The notes under the pieces were generated by a model. The model saw nothing but the letters and a program-made list of their open reading frames with translations, ran no database searches and was not told the DNA's origin. A stretch of 64,000 bases of DNA from Pseudobacillus lumedeiriae (GTDB lineage Bacteria; Bacillota; Bacilli; Bacillales; Domibacillaceae): NCBI RefSeq assembly GCF_044891285.1, contig NZ_JAUIYO010000008.1, forward strand, positions 1-64,000, in the 5' to 3' direction. The translations under genes and the position numbers were made by a program. Shown one piece after another: positions 50,193 through 59,954 of this stretch (its first letter is position 1; every line of letters begins with the position of its first letter).

Positions 50193-53100
50193 ATGCAGAA
50201 ACTCATTCAATTTTCGTTAAAGAACAAGTTTGCGGTTTGGCTGATGACGATTATCGTTGCTGTATCTGGGCTGTATGCCGGAATGAATATGAAGATGGAA
50301 ACAATTCCGGATATTAATACGCCGCTCGTTTCCGTGACGACTATCTATCCCGGTGCTACGCCGGAACAAGTAGCCGAAAAAATTTCGGAGCCGATTGAGA
50401 AAAGGGTAAAGAATTTAGAAGGAGTAACGAATGTAAGTTCATCTTCTTTCCAAAATGCTTCTTCTGTGCAGATCGAATATAATTTCGATAAAGATATGGA
50501 AAAAGCACAAAATGAAGTATCTGAAGAATTGAGTAAGATGGAATTTCCGGAGGGAGTAAAAGATCCAGATATCTCCCGCCTTAGTTTAAACGCCTTTCCG
50601 GTCATGTCATTAAGCATTTCCAATAAGAAACAATCGTTGGCGGAGCTGACTAAGACAGTAGAAGACGAGATTCTGCCAGAAATTGAGGGAATTGAAGGGG
50701 TTTCTTCTGCTCAAATTTCAGGCCGTCAAGTGGAAGAGGCTGATATTAAATTTGACGCTGAGAAAATGAAAAAGTATGGACTTGATGAAGAGACAGTAAA
50801 AAGTATCATTAAAGGTTCAAGCGTCACAATGCCGCTCGGCCTCTATACATTTAAAGACACTGAGAAGTCGGTTGTTATTGATGGCAATATTTCTAGTCTT
50901 AAAGACTTGAAATCAATGAAAATTCCAATTATGTCAACTGGGGGCGGGCAGCCGCAGCTTCAGGGCGGACCAGCTGACGCGGCTATCCCTGTAGTAGAGC
51001 TGCAGGACATTGCTAAGGTAGAACGAATCGGTAAGGCTGATTCGATCTCTAGAACGAACGGAGAAACATCTATCGGTATGCAAATTGTCAAAGCGGCGGA
51101 TGCGAACACGGTCGATGTTGTCAATGCAGTCAAGGAAAAAATGGGTGACTTGGAAAAAGAGATAGACGGATTAAAGGTAACACCGATTTTTGACCAAGGT
51201 AAGCCGATTGAAGAATCAGTGGAAACGATGTTAAGCAAGGCAATTTTCGGAGCTGTCTTTGCTGTAATTATTATCTTTCTATTTCTGCGTAATTTCCGTA
51301 CGACTGTTATTTCGGTCATTTCTATTCCGCTTTCACTGTTAATTGCGCTTTTATTATTAAAACAGATGGATATTACACTGAATATGATGACGCTCGGGGC
51401 GATGACGGTAGCTATTGGCCGGGTTATTGATGATTCCATCGTTGTGATCGAAAATATTTTCCGCCGCATGTCTTTAAAAGATGAAAAGCTAAGCGGCAAA
51501 GAATTGATCACAGCTGCAACAAAGCAGATGTTTGTACCTATCGCTTCTTCAACGATTGTCACGATTGCGGTCTTTTTGCCACTCGGACTCGTGAAAGGGC
51601 CGGTTGGTGAAATGTTTTTGCCATTTGCTTTAACGATCGTCTTCGCCTTGCTTGCATCATTATTGATTGCGATTACGATTGTACCGATGATGGCTCACTC
51701 ATTATTTAACAAAGAGCTGTTGAATCGTTCTCATCATAAAGAAAAGGAGTCTGGGAGATTAGCCGGGGCCTACAAAAAAATACTGAATTGGTCACTGGAC
51801 CATAAAGTGATGACTTCAATGCTTGCGATTTTGCTTTTAGTAGGCAGTCTTGCGCTTGTGCCAGTGATCGGTGTGAGCTTCCTGCCATCTGACGAGGAAA
51901 AAATGGTTGTGGCAACGTATAAGCCGGAGCCAGGGCAGACCTTGGATGAGGTAGAAGAAATTGCAGGAAGAGCCGAGAAGTTATTAAAAGAACGTGACGA
52001 TGTAAAGACGTATCAATTTTCAGCGGGTGGAGAAAATCCCATGAACCCGGGTGACTCCAGATCAGCCATGTTTTTCATTGAGTACGATGCAGATACGAAA
52101 GAGTTTGATAAAGAGAAAGAAAAAGTAATTCATGATTTGCAGAAGTTAACATCTAAAGGAGAATGGGCGAGCCAGGACTTCTCAGGTATGGGAGGAAGCA
52201 ATTCTCTTTCACTGCTCGTGTATGGTGAAAAGGCAGAGGACATCCAGCCTGTCGTTGAACAACTAGAAGATATTTTGCAAGAAAACAAGAACATGTCGAA
52301 TGTAAAAACAAGCTTGTCTGATACGTATGATGAATATACGCTGGCTGTTAATCAGGAAAAGTTGAGCAAGCTTGGTTTAACTGCCGCCCAGCTCGGTATG
52401 AATCTGGCAGGGGCAGGGCAAAATCAAGTGTTAACGACTGTTAAAGAAGGCGGCAAAGAAATCAACGTTTATGTCGAGTCAGAGAAAAAGGATTATCAAA
52501 CGATTACTGATTTAACGAAACAAACCATTCAATCACCGCTTGGAATGGAAGTGCCGATAGAAGAAGTAACAGAAGTAAAAGAGGGCAGCACATCCGATAC
52601 AATTACCCGCCGAAACGGCCGCATTTATGCAGAAGTGAGCGGTGAAATTACGTCTAAAGATGTGGCGAAAGTAGCTGCTGATGTTCAAGGTAAAGTCGAT
52701 CATATGAAACTGCCGGCAAATGTGGATATATCCATGGGAGGTGTAACGGAAGATATTAAAGAATCGTTTACACAACTTGGTCTTGCTATGCTTGCAGCGA
52801 TCGCCATTGTTTATTTAATTCTTGTGATTACATTTGGGGGAGGCCTTGCTCCATTTGCGATCCTGTTCTCTCTGCCATTTACAATTATCGGCGGACTTGT
52901 CGGTTTGTTAATTGCAGGTGAGACGTTGAGTGTATCAGCGATGATTGGTGCTTTAATGCTAATCGGAATTGTCGTTACAAATGCTATTGTACTCGTTGAC
53001 CGTGTTATCCACAAAGAAAAAGAGGGGTTATCAACGAGAGAAGCGCTGTTAGAGGCGGGAGGGACACGCCTGCGGCCGATTCTCATGACAGCTATTGCAA

Positions 53101-53276
53101 CGATTGGAGCACTTGCTCCGCTTGCCATGGGACTAGAAGGCAGCGGACTCATTTCAAAAGGACTTGGCGTCACTGTCATAGGGGGATTAACAAGTTCTAC
53201 ATTACTGACACTGTTGATAGTGCCGATTGTTTATGAGAGCTTAATGAAAATGAAGAATCGAAAAAAGAGAGCATAA
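50193..53276 (+). CDS. RND (AcrB/SwrC-type) efflux transporter
   Basis: A 1027-aa inner-membrane pump with the duplicated RND layout. TM1 (about residues 12-30) is followed by a first large extracellular domain (about 31-335), TM2-TM6, TM7 near 530, a second extracellular domain, and a C-terminal helix bundle. The proton-relay Asp pair is in GRVIDDSIVVIENIF near 410. Like B. subtilis SwrC (YerP), it has no adjacent membrane fusion or outer-membrane partner. AAAGGAG precedes the ATG. Probably exports lipopeptides or drugs. Confidence 0.93.
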   Translation: MQKLIQFSLKNKFAVWLMTIIVAVSGLYAGMNMKMETIPDINTPLVSVTTIYPGATPEQVAEKISEPIEKRVKNLEGVTNVSSSSFQNASSVQIEYNFDKDMEKAQNEVSEELSKMEFPEGVKDPDISRLSLNAFPVMSLSISNKKQSLAELTKTVEDEILPEIEGIEGVSSAQISGRQVEEADIKFDAEKMKKYGLDEETVKSIIKGSSVTMPLGLYTFKDTEKSVVIDGNISSLKDLKSMKIPIMSTGGGQPQLQGGPADAAIPVVELQDIAKVERIGKADSISRTNGETSIGMQIVKAADANTVDVVNAVKEKMGDLEKEIDGLKVTPIFDQGKPIEESVETMLSKAIFGAVFAVIIIFLFLRNFRTTVISVISIPLSLLIALLLLKQMDITLNMMTLGAMTVAIGRVIDDSIVVIENIFRRMSLKDEKLSGKELITAATKQMFVPIASSTIVTIAVFLPLGLVKGPVGEMFLPFALTIVFALLASLLIAITIVPMMAHSLFNKELLNRSHHKEKESGRLAGAYKKILNWSLDHKVMTSMLAILLLVGSLALVPVIGVSFLPSDEEKMVVATYKPEPGQTLDEVEEIAGRAEKLLKERDDVKTYQFSAGGENPMNPGDSRSAMFFIEYDADTKEFDKEKEKVIHDLQKLTSKGEWASQDFSGMGGSNSLSLLVYGEKAEDIQPVVEQLEDILQENKNMSNVKTSLSDTYDEYTLAVNQEKLSKLGLTAAQLGMNLAGAGQNQVLTTVKEGGKEINVYVESEKKDYQTITDLTKQTIQSPLGMEVPIEEVTEVKEGSTSDTITRRNGRIYAEVSGEITSKDVAKVAADVQGKVDHMKLPANVDISMGGVTEDIKESFTQLGLAMLAAIAIVYLILVITFGGGLAPFAILFSLPFTIIGGLVGLLIAGETLSVSAMIGALMLIGIVVTNAIVLVDRVIHKEKEGLSTREALLEAGGTRLRPILMTAIATIGALAPLAMGLEGSGLISKGLGVTVIGGLTSSTLLTLLIVPIVYESLMKMKNRKKRA

Positions 53277-53277
53277 G

Positions 53278-53317
53278 TAAAAAGGAGAATCCCACATGCG
53301 GGGCTTCTCCTTTTTTT
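53278..53317. terminator. Terminator after the RND gene
   Basis: AAAAGGAGAA/TTCTCCTTTT stem with an inner CCC/GGG pairing, followed by seven T. Confidence 0.85.
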
Positions 53318-53412
53318 GTGCGTGCGATTTGTGAATAAAGTCTTCAAAATGCTGAACAAGAAAATTCTTTTTAATTTTTTATCCGGTCTGCTAAAGAGAG
53401 AGCATGAATCCT

Positions 53413-54612
53413 TTACAGGTGAAAAGATGATAGTATAATTCCTCCAACGACCCCTGTCAGCACGACTATCCACGGCGGCAGTTTCCAGTACATGAGCATG
53501 CTGAACAGGATGGCTGCAAAGGCAAAATCAATCGGCTCTAAAACAGAGCTTGTCCAAATAGGATGATACAGAGCAGCAAGCAAAATTCCGACGACTGCTG
53601 CGTTTACCCCCATTAATGCCCCTTGAAGATGCGGATTGCAGCGGATCGTGTTCCAAAAAGGCAGTGTACCTAAAATAAGCAGGAAAGCTGGTAAAAAGAT
53701 GGCGAAAGTAGCCAGCAGTCCGCCTTTCCAGCCGCTGATCACGGCGCCGATATAGGCCGCAAATGTGAAAAGTGGTCCAGGAACGGCCTGAGCGGCTCCA
53801 TATCCAGCTAAAAATTGTTCTTCACTTAACCAGCCGCTTGGAACAAATTCTCGTTCAAGTAAAGGCAGTACGACATGTCCTCCGCCAAATACTAATGCAC
53901 CAGCACGATAAAAGCTGTCCACCATTGCCAGCCAATTCAGCGAAAATGTTTCTCTTAACAGCGGCAGACCGATCAGCAATGAGAAAAATAGTGCCAGACA
54001 GACGGTGCCGAATGCGCGTGATAGTGGAAAAGACAGTGGCGAGACTTGCGGGCTGTTTTGCTGCTTATATAGAAGATAGCCTGCAATTCCTGCTATTAAA
54101 ATAACAATGACTTGTGTGAAAGCTTCCTGAAAAAGCAATGTGATCGCTAAAGCGGATAAAACGATTGTTTTTCTTGGCAAATCAGGCGCCAGTTTCTCGG
54201 CCATTCCAGCCACGGCATGGGCGACAACAGCCACGGCAACTAGCTTTAAACCGTGAATCCATCCGGCTTCTTCTATTTGCAGACCTTGCAAAATAAGAGC
54301 AAAAATGATTAATGCCAGTACAGAGGGAAGAGTAAAGCCGATGAAAGCAAGAATTCCCCCGAGTATACCCGCACGCATGACTCCAATGCCAATTCCGACC
54401 TGACTGCTTGCTGGACCAGGAAGGAATTGGCACAGGGCTACTAAATCTGCATAATCTTTTTCATTGAGCCATTTTCTTTGGCGCACATACTCTTCATGAA
54501 AATAGCCTAAGTGGGCGACAGGGCCGCCGAAAGAAGTGAATCCAAGACGGGTAGAAACAAGCAAGACTTCCCACAATCTGTTCAAGCTTCTGTTTGTATT
54601 ACTTTTAACCAC
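53413..54612 (-). CDS. chrA: Chromate transporter, fused two-domain type
   Basis: A 399-aa CHR-family membrane protein with two homologous halves. The N-half motif FTSFGGPVAHLGYF (near residue 25) with FLPGPASSQ and the C-half GALVFGGGHVVLPLLE with QAVPGPLFTFAAY are the CHR signatures. This is the usual length of bidomain ChrA. GAGGAG 9 bp before GTG at 54612 sets the start, 16 bp after the PadR stop. Exports chromate or acts on sulfate-like oxyanions. Paired with a PadR regulator, as in other Firmicute chr loci. Confidence 0.9.
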   Translation of the reverse strand: MVKSNTNRSLNRLWEVLLVSTRLGFTSFGGPVAHLGYFHEEYVRQRKWLNEKDYADLVALCQFLPGPASSQVGIGIGVMRAGILGGILAFIGFTLPSVLALIIFALILQGLQIEEAGWIHGLKLVAVAVVAHAVAGMAEKLAPDLPRKTIVLSALAITLLFQEAFTQVIVILIAGIAGYLLYKQQNSPQVSPLSFPLSRAFGTVCLALFFSLLIGLPLLRETFSLNWLAMVDSFYRAGALVFGGGHVVLPLLEREFVPSGWLSEEQFLAGYGAAQAVPGPLFTFAAYIGAVISGWKGGLLATFAIFLPAFLLILGTLPFWNTIRCNPHLQGALMGVNAAVVGILLAALYHPIWTSSVLEPIDFAFAAILFSMLMYWKLPPWIVVLTGVVGGIILSSFHL

Positions 54613-54628
54613 TGTATGATGCTCCTCT

Positions 54629-54940
54629 CTACTCTTCTGTAATTTCTTTGAATAGCTCATATGCTTTTTTGCGTGCTTCGATGAGTATCGCCACTCCTTT
54701 ATCCGTTGTCGTGTAATATTTGCGGATTTTCCCCTCAACGAGCCGATCTTCCCGAATTAAGAGCCCGTCACGTTCCATCGTGTGTAAGATGGGATAAAGT
54801 GTGCCTGGACTGATTGTGTAGCCGTGTTCCCGGAGCTCTTCCACCATCCAAGACCCAAAAATCGGATGTTCCTTGGCATGGTGTAAAATATGAATATGTA
54901 TAAAGCCAAGAAACAGTTTGCGTAAAACTTTTTCCTCCAA
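54629..54940 (-). CDS. PadR family transcriptional regulator
   Basis: A 103-aa winged-helix protein of the short PadR type. YTISPGTLYPILHTMERDGLL lies near residue 35, followed by the wing GKIRKYYTTTDKG. It starts with TTG at 54940 behind GGGAGGG at 7-bp spacing. Same operon as chrA, so it probably represses it until chromate or another signal appears. CCGATATCGG at 54977-54986 upstream is a candidate operator. Confidence 0.9.
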   Translation of the reverse strand: MEEKVLRKLFLGFIHIHILHHAKEHPIFGSWMVEELREHGYTISPGTLYPILHTMERDGLLIREDRLVEGKIRKYYTTTDKGVAILIEARKKAYELFKEITEE

Positions 54941-54976
54941 GTGATTTCCCTCCCAACTATTTACTTATAACGAAAA

Positions 54977-54986
54977 CCGATATCGG
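54977..54986. promoter_or_regulatory. Candidate PadR operator
   Basis: Perfect 10-bp palindrome CCGATATCGG about 40 bp before the padR start, in an AT-rich stretch. Assigned by position only. Confidence 0.4.
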
Positions 54987-55103
54987 AATCTATAACCAAT
55001 TATAATTTGTTTGTTATGGTATTTCCATTTGTTATTTGAAAATTTACATAGATTTTACAAACGTGCAAAGTATTTTTCGTTTGTCAACAATCATCATGAA
55101 ATA

Positions 55104-55157
55104 GAAAAAAAGCCGGCCTAAATAGTCAGCTTTTAGTGACTTTTTAAGCCAGCTTTG
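55104..55157 (-). terminator. Terminator after the second ArsB/NhaD-type permease
   Basis: On the minus strand AAAGCTGGCTTAAA pairs with TTTAGGCCGGCTTT (wobble pairs included) and is followed by a run of T. Confidence 0.6.
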
Positions 55158-55200
55158 TCTAATTAGGGTATTTATTCTCTTATTAATAGACGAAATCATT

Positions 55201-56556
55201 TTAAGAGAAGATCCATTGTATCCAGTAGTACAATAAAAACAAGGTGACAATGGTTGTCAGCGGAATTACGATGAGTGATACGTTCAAGTAATCTTTCCAT
55301 TGAACTTTAATCTTATGTTTTCTTAAAATGTGCATCCAAATAAGAGAAGCGAGTGTCCCAATCGGCAATAATAATGAGCCCATATCGCTCCCTATAATAT
55401 TAGCGAGATAAATGGTTTTTAATGTAACGGGGTCGAGGTGCATTTCAGTTAAAGTAATCGTTCCAACCATTAATGCAGGGTGGTTATTAAAGAAGTTAGA
55501 TAGAAGGGAAACCAGTCCCCCCATAATAAATGTAGCCGATAACAATCCCTTATCGACGATCGGCTGACATACTTCTACTAGCATGGCCGTTAGACCGGCG
55601 TTATGGAGTCCGTATATAATGACATACATAGAGAAGGCGAAGATCAGAATATGCCAGGGAGTTTTTTTCAATATGTCTATCGGATTAGTGCGCAAATGGT
55701 ACCATCTCCACGCGAGGAGAATGAGGGAACCGAAGACTGCCACCAGTTCAATCGGAATAGACAAATAAGAAGCAACAAACAGAAGACAGCGGATGACAAA
55801 CACAAACAGTAATACTTTTAGCATAAACCTTGTGCGGTTAGACTTTGACTCAGCGGGCGTCGCTCCTTTTAAAGGATGAAAGTTTTTTTGGAAAAATTTA
55901 TCTTCTATATCATACAAAGGAGCTGGCAGTGTTTTCGGTAACTTCTTTTTTACCACGATGAACATGAGGCAGGACATAAATAATAATCCTGATGTGGCTG
56001 GTACGAACATCATCGCCGTGTGCATGTAGAGGGACATGTCAACGATGTTTAACGCGATTAAATTGACAATATTACTTACGCCGATTGGAGCACTAGAAGC
56101 TGTTGCGATCAGTGCACCGCTTAAAAGATAGGGGATCTGCTGAGAAGTCTTTAGACGAAGATTTTTTAAGAGTAAGATTAAGATCGGTGTTGTAATTAAG
56201 ATACTGCCATCATTATTAAATAAAAGGGTCATCAAGAAACAGAGCAGCTGAATATACCAGTACAGCCGGTACCCTGAGTTTTTAGCTAAATAAGCAAGCC
56301 GTGCAGCTGACCAGTGAAAGAAACCAAAGCTTTCTAAGATAACAGCCATAACAATGGTGGCTAGGATCGTTATGGAAGCACCGCCTATTTTACTAATGAT
56401 ATCTGCAATATCCGCTTGGGAAACAGCCCCTGTCAGTAAAATAATCGCTGCACCGATGGAGGTAGGCCAAGCTTCATTTAACCCACCTGGTCTCCAGAAG
56501 ATAATGGTCATTGTCATGATAAAAACAAACATCGTGATCCATATTTCAATATTCAT
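55201..56556 (-). CDS. ArsB/NhaD-type ion transporter, second copy
   Basis: A 451-aa paralogue of the permease at 41667-43016, with the same helix pattern and motifs: FNNDGSILITTPILIL near residue 110 against FNDESSILITTPIIIY, and SNFFNNHPALMVG in the second half. Unlike that copy it stands alone with its own terminator. AGGAAGAATATG is a modest ribosome site. Substrate unknown; arsenite/antimonite, sodium or a carboxylate are all possible for this superfamily. Confidence 0.85.
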   Translation of the reverse strand: MNIEIWITMFVFIMTMTIIFWRPGGLNEAWPTSIGAAIILLTGAVSQADIADIISKIGGASITILATIVMAVILESFGFFHWSAARLAYLAKNSGYRLYWYIQLLCFLMTLLFNNDGSILITTPILILLLKNLRLKTSQQIPYLLSGALIATASSAPIGVSNIVNLIALNIVDMSLYMHTAMMFVPATSGLLFMSCLMFIVVKKKLPKTLPAPLYDIEDKFFQKNFHPLKGATPAESKSNRTRFMLKVLLFVFVIRCLLFVASYLSIPIELVAVFGSLILLAWRWYHLRTNPIDILKKTPWHILIFAFSMYVIIYGLHNAGLTAMLVEVCQPIVDKGLLSATFIMGGLVSLLSNFFNNHPALMVGTITLTEMHLDPVTLKTIYLANIIGSDMGSLLLPIGTLASLIWMHILRKHKIKVQWKDYLNVSLIVIPLTTIVTLFLLYYWIQWIFS

Positions 56557-56960
56557 ATCATATTCTTCCTTTTTTTAGAAAATTAACTCTCCGCGGCTTC
56601 CCCCCTTATTCTCCTGTTATTATGTATATTCTATTTAATGGAATGAGAGCTAGGCAGCTAACTAGTTTATGAAATTATGTGTTTGTCCTTAACAAGGATC
56701 TAACCTGTATTTTAAAAGCAGCAATTGAATTGGCGGGAAATTATTGATCAGAAAAAAGTTCAAGTGCATCATTTTAAAGAAAGATGATGCTTGGTAGTTT
56801 TTAGTTAAATAGGCCCTAAATAATGATAAAACCGTTTGTAAAACAGTAAAAGTTACCCACATATTCCATCTTGTTCAATTTAATAGGATTATCTATCATG
56901 GAAAGGGAAGGAAGTAAAATGGAAGAAGAAGAGAGTTTTTCTTCAAAATAGGGGGAAATA
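56557..56960. other. Divergent intergenic region before the envelope-protein pair
   Basis: 404 bp. It contains the hairpin GCATCAT/ATGATGC near 56764-56792 followed by TTGGTAGTTTTTAG, possibly a leader or terminator. A 17-codon frame at about 56898 (starting MEREGSK) is too short to judge. Promoters of both flanking genes must lie here; no confident hexamer pair was chosen. Confidence 0.45.
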
Positions 56961-58025
56961 ATGATGAATAAGAAGGCAGGTATCCTGGCGCTTATCCTGG
57001 CCGCCATGCTTGTGTTAGCTGCTTGCGGCGGATCTGGTGCGAAAAAAGCCAGCGGAGAATCCGGTAAAAGCAAAATAGCTGAAGTAACCATTGATAAAGC
57101 TCAATACATACTAGCGGGTGATGATGGGGAAGCACAGGATAAAGAAGCGGGCTTGCTCGCTGTTAAGGTGAAAGTCAAAAACGCATCTAAGTCTTCCATC
57201 AATGTATCTGCATATAACGGCGTGTATCTATACGATGGTGACGAACAATTAAACCCAGAACAGAGCGTCTACATCAGAGGGCTTGATCTGCAGAATGAAG
57301 GAAATGGAGATATTGGAGCCGGTAAAGTGAAGGCAATGACCTTCTATTTCAATGTTGAAAAAGACAAAAAGTATGAAATCGGTGTAACACCGCGTTTGTC
57401 TGATCCAGGGGAAAAAGCAGATGAAATTTTGCTTGAACTGGATACAGCAAAATATGCGAAGAGCTTTGATCAGCTTCAAGATCCAGCGAAAGCATTGATG
57501 GCATACATTGATACGATTTATTTTGGCAAAGAAAACAGCAATTATGAAAAATACGTAACAGCTGATAAAGAGGCAATTGGAGCAGAAGCAAAAAGTGCAT
57601 TTAAAAAACAACTAGGCTCTTCCTTACCAGAAAATATTTCAGACACTGAAATTGAAAAGTATTATAGCAGCTATAAAGCAGCTCTTAGCGAAAAAGCTAA
57701 AATAGAAGCAAACACTATTGCACATGCAGAAGGAAAAGCCGTAGTGAAGCTGAACTATTCTACGGTTTCATTAAGAGATCTTTATGAAAAACTATATAAT
57801 TATCAAAAAGAGTACCGAGAAAATACAGGTGAGTATGATTCAGAGAAAGAAAAGCAATATGCTTTTTCAAAATTTGATGCCATTGTTAAATCTTTAGAAG
57901 TCATAAACAGTCAAAATGGTTCGGAAATTAAAATGGTGGAGAACGACGGTAAGTGGACGGTGGATCATTCCGATTCTTACACTGATTATCTCGTAGAAGC
58001 ATTTGCGAAAGGGTCAGCTTATTAA
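56961..58025 (+). CDS. DUF5105-like lipoprotein
   Basis: A 354-aa exported lipoprotein. The signal peptide ends at the lipobox LAAC near residue 22. A beta-sandwich of DUF4352-like type follows (about residues 38-150, LAVKVKVKNASKSSINV), then a helical DUF5105-like C-terminal half (about 165-350). Two adjacent ATGs at 56961 and 56964 follow GGGGG. The next gene starts 12 bp after its stop, so they form an operon at the cell envelope. Function unknown. Confidence 0.82.
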   Translation: MMNKKAGILALILAAMLVLAACGGSGAKKASGESGKSKIAEVTIDKAQYILAGDDGEAQDKEAGLLAVKVKVKNASKSSINVSAYNGVYLYDGDEQLNPEQSVYIRGLDLQNEGNGDIGAGKVKAMTFYFNVEKDKKYEIGVTPRLSDPGEKADEILLELDTAKYAKSFDQLQDPAKALMAYIDTIYFGKENSNYEKYVTADKEAIGAEAKSAFKKQLGSSLPENISDTEIEKYYSSYKAALSEKAKIEANTIAHAEGKAVVKLNYSTVSLRDLYEKLYNYQKEYRENTGEYDSEKEKQYAFSKFDAIVKSLEVINSQNGSEIKMVENDGKWTVDHSDSYTDYLVEAFAKGSAY

Positions 58026-58037
58026 GGAGCGGAAGCA

Positions 58038-59174
58038 ATGAATAAAAAAAGCTTAATGGTTATCGTTCCTTTAGTCATTTTGATGATCGTTTTTGGCGGA
58101 GCTTATATGGCACTAAAGCAGGCGGCAGGACCAGAAAAAGTAATAGATACGTTTAAAGAAGCCGTTTCGAAAAACGACCCTTCCAGCTTGAAAGAGCTAA
58201 TCGTCACCGACAATCATCAAGCTGCTGTCAATCAGGCTTCTATTCAAGCGATGATCGATTATTTAAAAGCAAACAACAGCAGCTTCGATGTGATTAAAGC
58301 CGGTCTTGAAGAACAAATAAAAGAAAGGGATTATACAACGACTGCCCAGCAAATTACATTGATGCAAGACGACAAGAAGTGGGGCGTGTTCCCGAACTAT
58401 AAATTAAAAGTGAAGACGGTTGTTATAAAGGTAACTGGTCAAAATGAAAAGGACCGGGTCAGCCTCTCCATCAGTGGGTTCGATGAGCCTCCTAAGAAGC
58501 AGAAAGCCGATCTGTACGGACCAGTTCTTCCAGGTAAATATCCTTTAGAGGTTAAAGTGATCAATGAACTCGGCACGTTTCTAAAGAAAGAGGAAAAAGA
58601 CGTATGGGGCAGTCCTGAAGTGAGTCTTATAGTAGATGGAAATTCGCTGGCAGGCTCTAATAAAGGCATTCAAAAAGATATAATGAAGGCTGTAGATAGA
58701 TTTAACCGTGACATCGCGATTTATCAAACATCGGGTTTTAATAAAAGTAAACTGACGAATGTCACTGACACGATGCTCGAAGGATCTTTTCTGCTGCAGG
58801 AAAGGTTTAAAACAGTGAAGGATTATATCGATGAAATTCACGCACAATATGCAGGCGCCGTCGTGAATATGGATGACTTTTCTATCCATTACTTTAATGG
58901 GCGCTGGTCGGCTGATGTAACTGCCCTCGTTGCGTATAATAATAAAGTGAAGTATAGGGATATGAAAGAATTTGAGGATAACTCTTTACGATCTGTCAGC
59001 ACTTATTCTCTTTTCTATGATAAGCGGCAAAGACAATGGCTGATCGACGATGTGAAGCACCGTGATTCTAATGGAAAGGAAGAGGAATACTGGGAGAATA
59101 AACGAGAAATGAAAGTGAAAAATCCTCCTGTCTTTACGTGGAAGAGGGAAGATAGCAAAGGAATAACACTATAA
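58038..59174 (+). CDS. TcaA-like membrane-anchored protein
   Basis: A 378-aa protein with one N-terminal helix (about residues 6-26) and an extracellular remainder. It resembles the TcaA/YvbJ type: a first domain with PEKVIDTFKEAVSKNDPSSL, a middle beta domain with the conserved GPVLPGKYPLEVKV turn, and an NTF2-like C-terminal region. The N-terminal zinc ribbon found in TcaA is absent. TcaA-like proteins are tied to cell-wall stress and glycopeptide response. Here it is co-transcribed with a DUF5105-like lipoprotein. Confidence 0.75.
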   Translation: MNKKSLMVIVPLVILMIVFGGAYMALKQAAGPEKVIDTFKEAVSKNDPSSLKELIVTDNHQAAVNQASIQAMIDYLKANNSSFDVIKAGLEEQIKERDYTTTAQQITLMQDDKKWGVFPNYKLKVKTVVIKVTGQNEKDRVSLSISGFDEPPKKQKADLYGPVLPGKYPLEVKVINELGTFLKKEEKDVWGSPEVSLIVDGNSLAGSNKGIQKDIMKAVDRFNRDIAIYQTSGFNKSKLTNVTDTMLEGSFLLQERFKTVKDYIDEIHAQYAGAVVNMDDFSIHYFNGRWSADVTALVAYNNKVKYRDMKEFEDNSLRSVSTYSLFYDKRQRQWLIDDVKHRDSNGKEEEYWENKREMKVKNPPVFTWKREDSKGITL

Positions 59175-59190
59175 TGAAATAACGAACAAG

Positions 59191-59217
59191 AGCGCGGATA
59201 CCCCATCCGCGCTTTCT
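59191..59217 (+). terminator. Terminator after the envelope-protein pair
   Basis: AGCGCGGAT/ATCCGCGCT stem with a 5-nt loop, followed by TTCTTGCTTT. Confidence 0.75.
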
Positions 59218-59253
59218 TGCTTTCATATACTCGTATTAAAAAGGAGTGGCTTT

Positions 59254-59793
59254 ATGAACTTTATAGCCTGGATAATTGTTGTGTGTGAGGCTGCATTTTG
59301 GGCAGTCATTATTGCTGGGCTGACGACACGATATCTATTTAAGCAGAAGAAACTTGGACTATTGCTTTTAGCTCTAACGCCAGTGATTGATTTAATTTTG
59401 ATTGTGATTACTGGAATAGATTTAGCCGGCGGTGCTACGGCCACTCAAGCGCATGCCTTGGCAGCGGTATACATTGGTGTTTCCATTAGTTTTGGAAAAA
59501 GTATGATTCAATGGGCAGATGAACGGTTTTTGTATCATGTGGTAAAGCAAAGGCCGAAGCCTGAAAAGAAATATGGAATGGATTATGCTAAACACTATTT
59601 TGCAGGCTGGCTTAGGCATGTGGCGGCTTACTTGATTGGAGCGACTGTGCTAGCGGGACTAATATTTTGGATTGAAGCACCCTCAAGGACGGAGGCATTG
59701 AGCGGAATGCTGAAAATATGGTCGCTCGTCTTAGGCATCGATCTCCTGATTGCTATGAGCAACTTTGTCTGGCCGAAAAAAGCCAGAGTATAA
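59254..59793 (+). CDS. Integral membrane protein, unknown
   Basis: A 179-aa protein with about five helices (near residues 4-24, 33-53, 63-80, 118-140 and 150-170) and a charged cytoplasmic loop between the third and fourth. AAAAAGGAG before the ATG is a good site. No motif allows a functional call. Monocistronic; a weak hairpin follows at 59815-59846. Confidence 0.72.
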   Translation: MNFIAWIIVVCEAAFWAVIIAGLTTRYLFKQKKLGLLLLALTPVIDLILIVITGIDLAGGATATQAHALAAVYIGVSISFGKSMIQWADERFLYHVVKQRPKPEKKYGMDYAKHYFAGWLRHVAAYLIGATVLAGLIFWIEAPSRTEALSGMLKIWSLVLGIDLLIAMSNFVWPKKARV

Positions 59794-59814
59794 GAATAAT
59801 AAACATACTTGATG

Positions 59815-59846
59815 GCCGGTTGTAGTTTGCAGACCGGCTATTCTTT
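59815..59846 (+). terminator. Weak terminator
   Basis: GCCGGT/ACCGGC stem with a 12-nt loop and TATTCTTTA tail. Confidence 0.45.
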
Positions 59847-59954
59847 ATGAACAAGTACTCATGCAGCAGTGTTACACTTGCTTCCATGTTAAACATTGCA
59901 GTCTATGCAATATGATACAATAGTTTAAAAATTTTAAAGGAGCCGCAGCATGAC

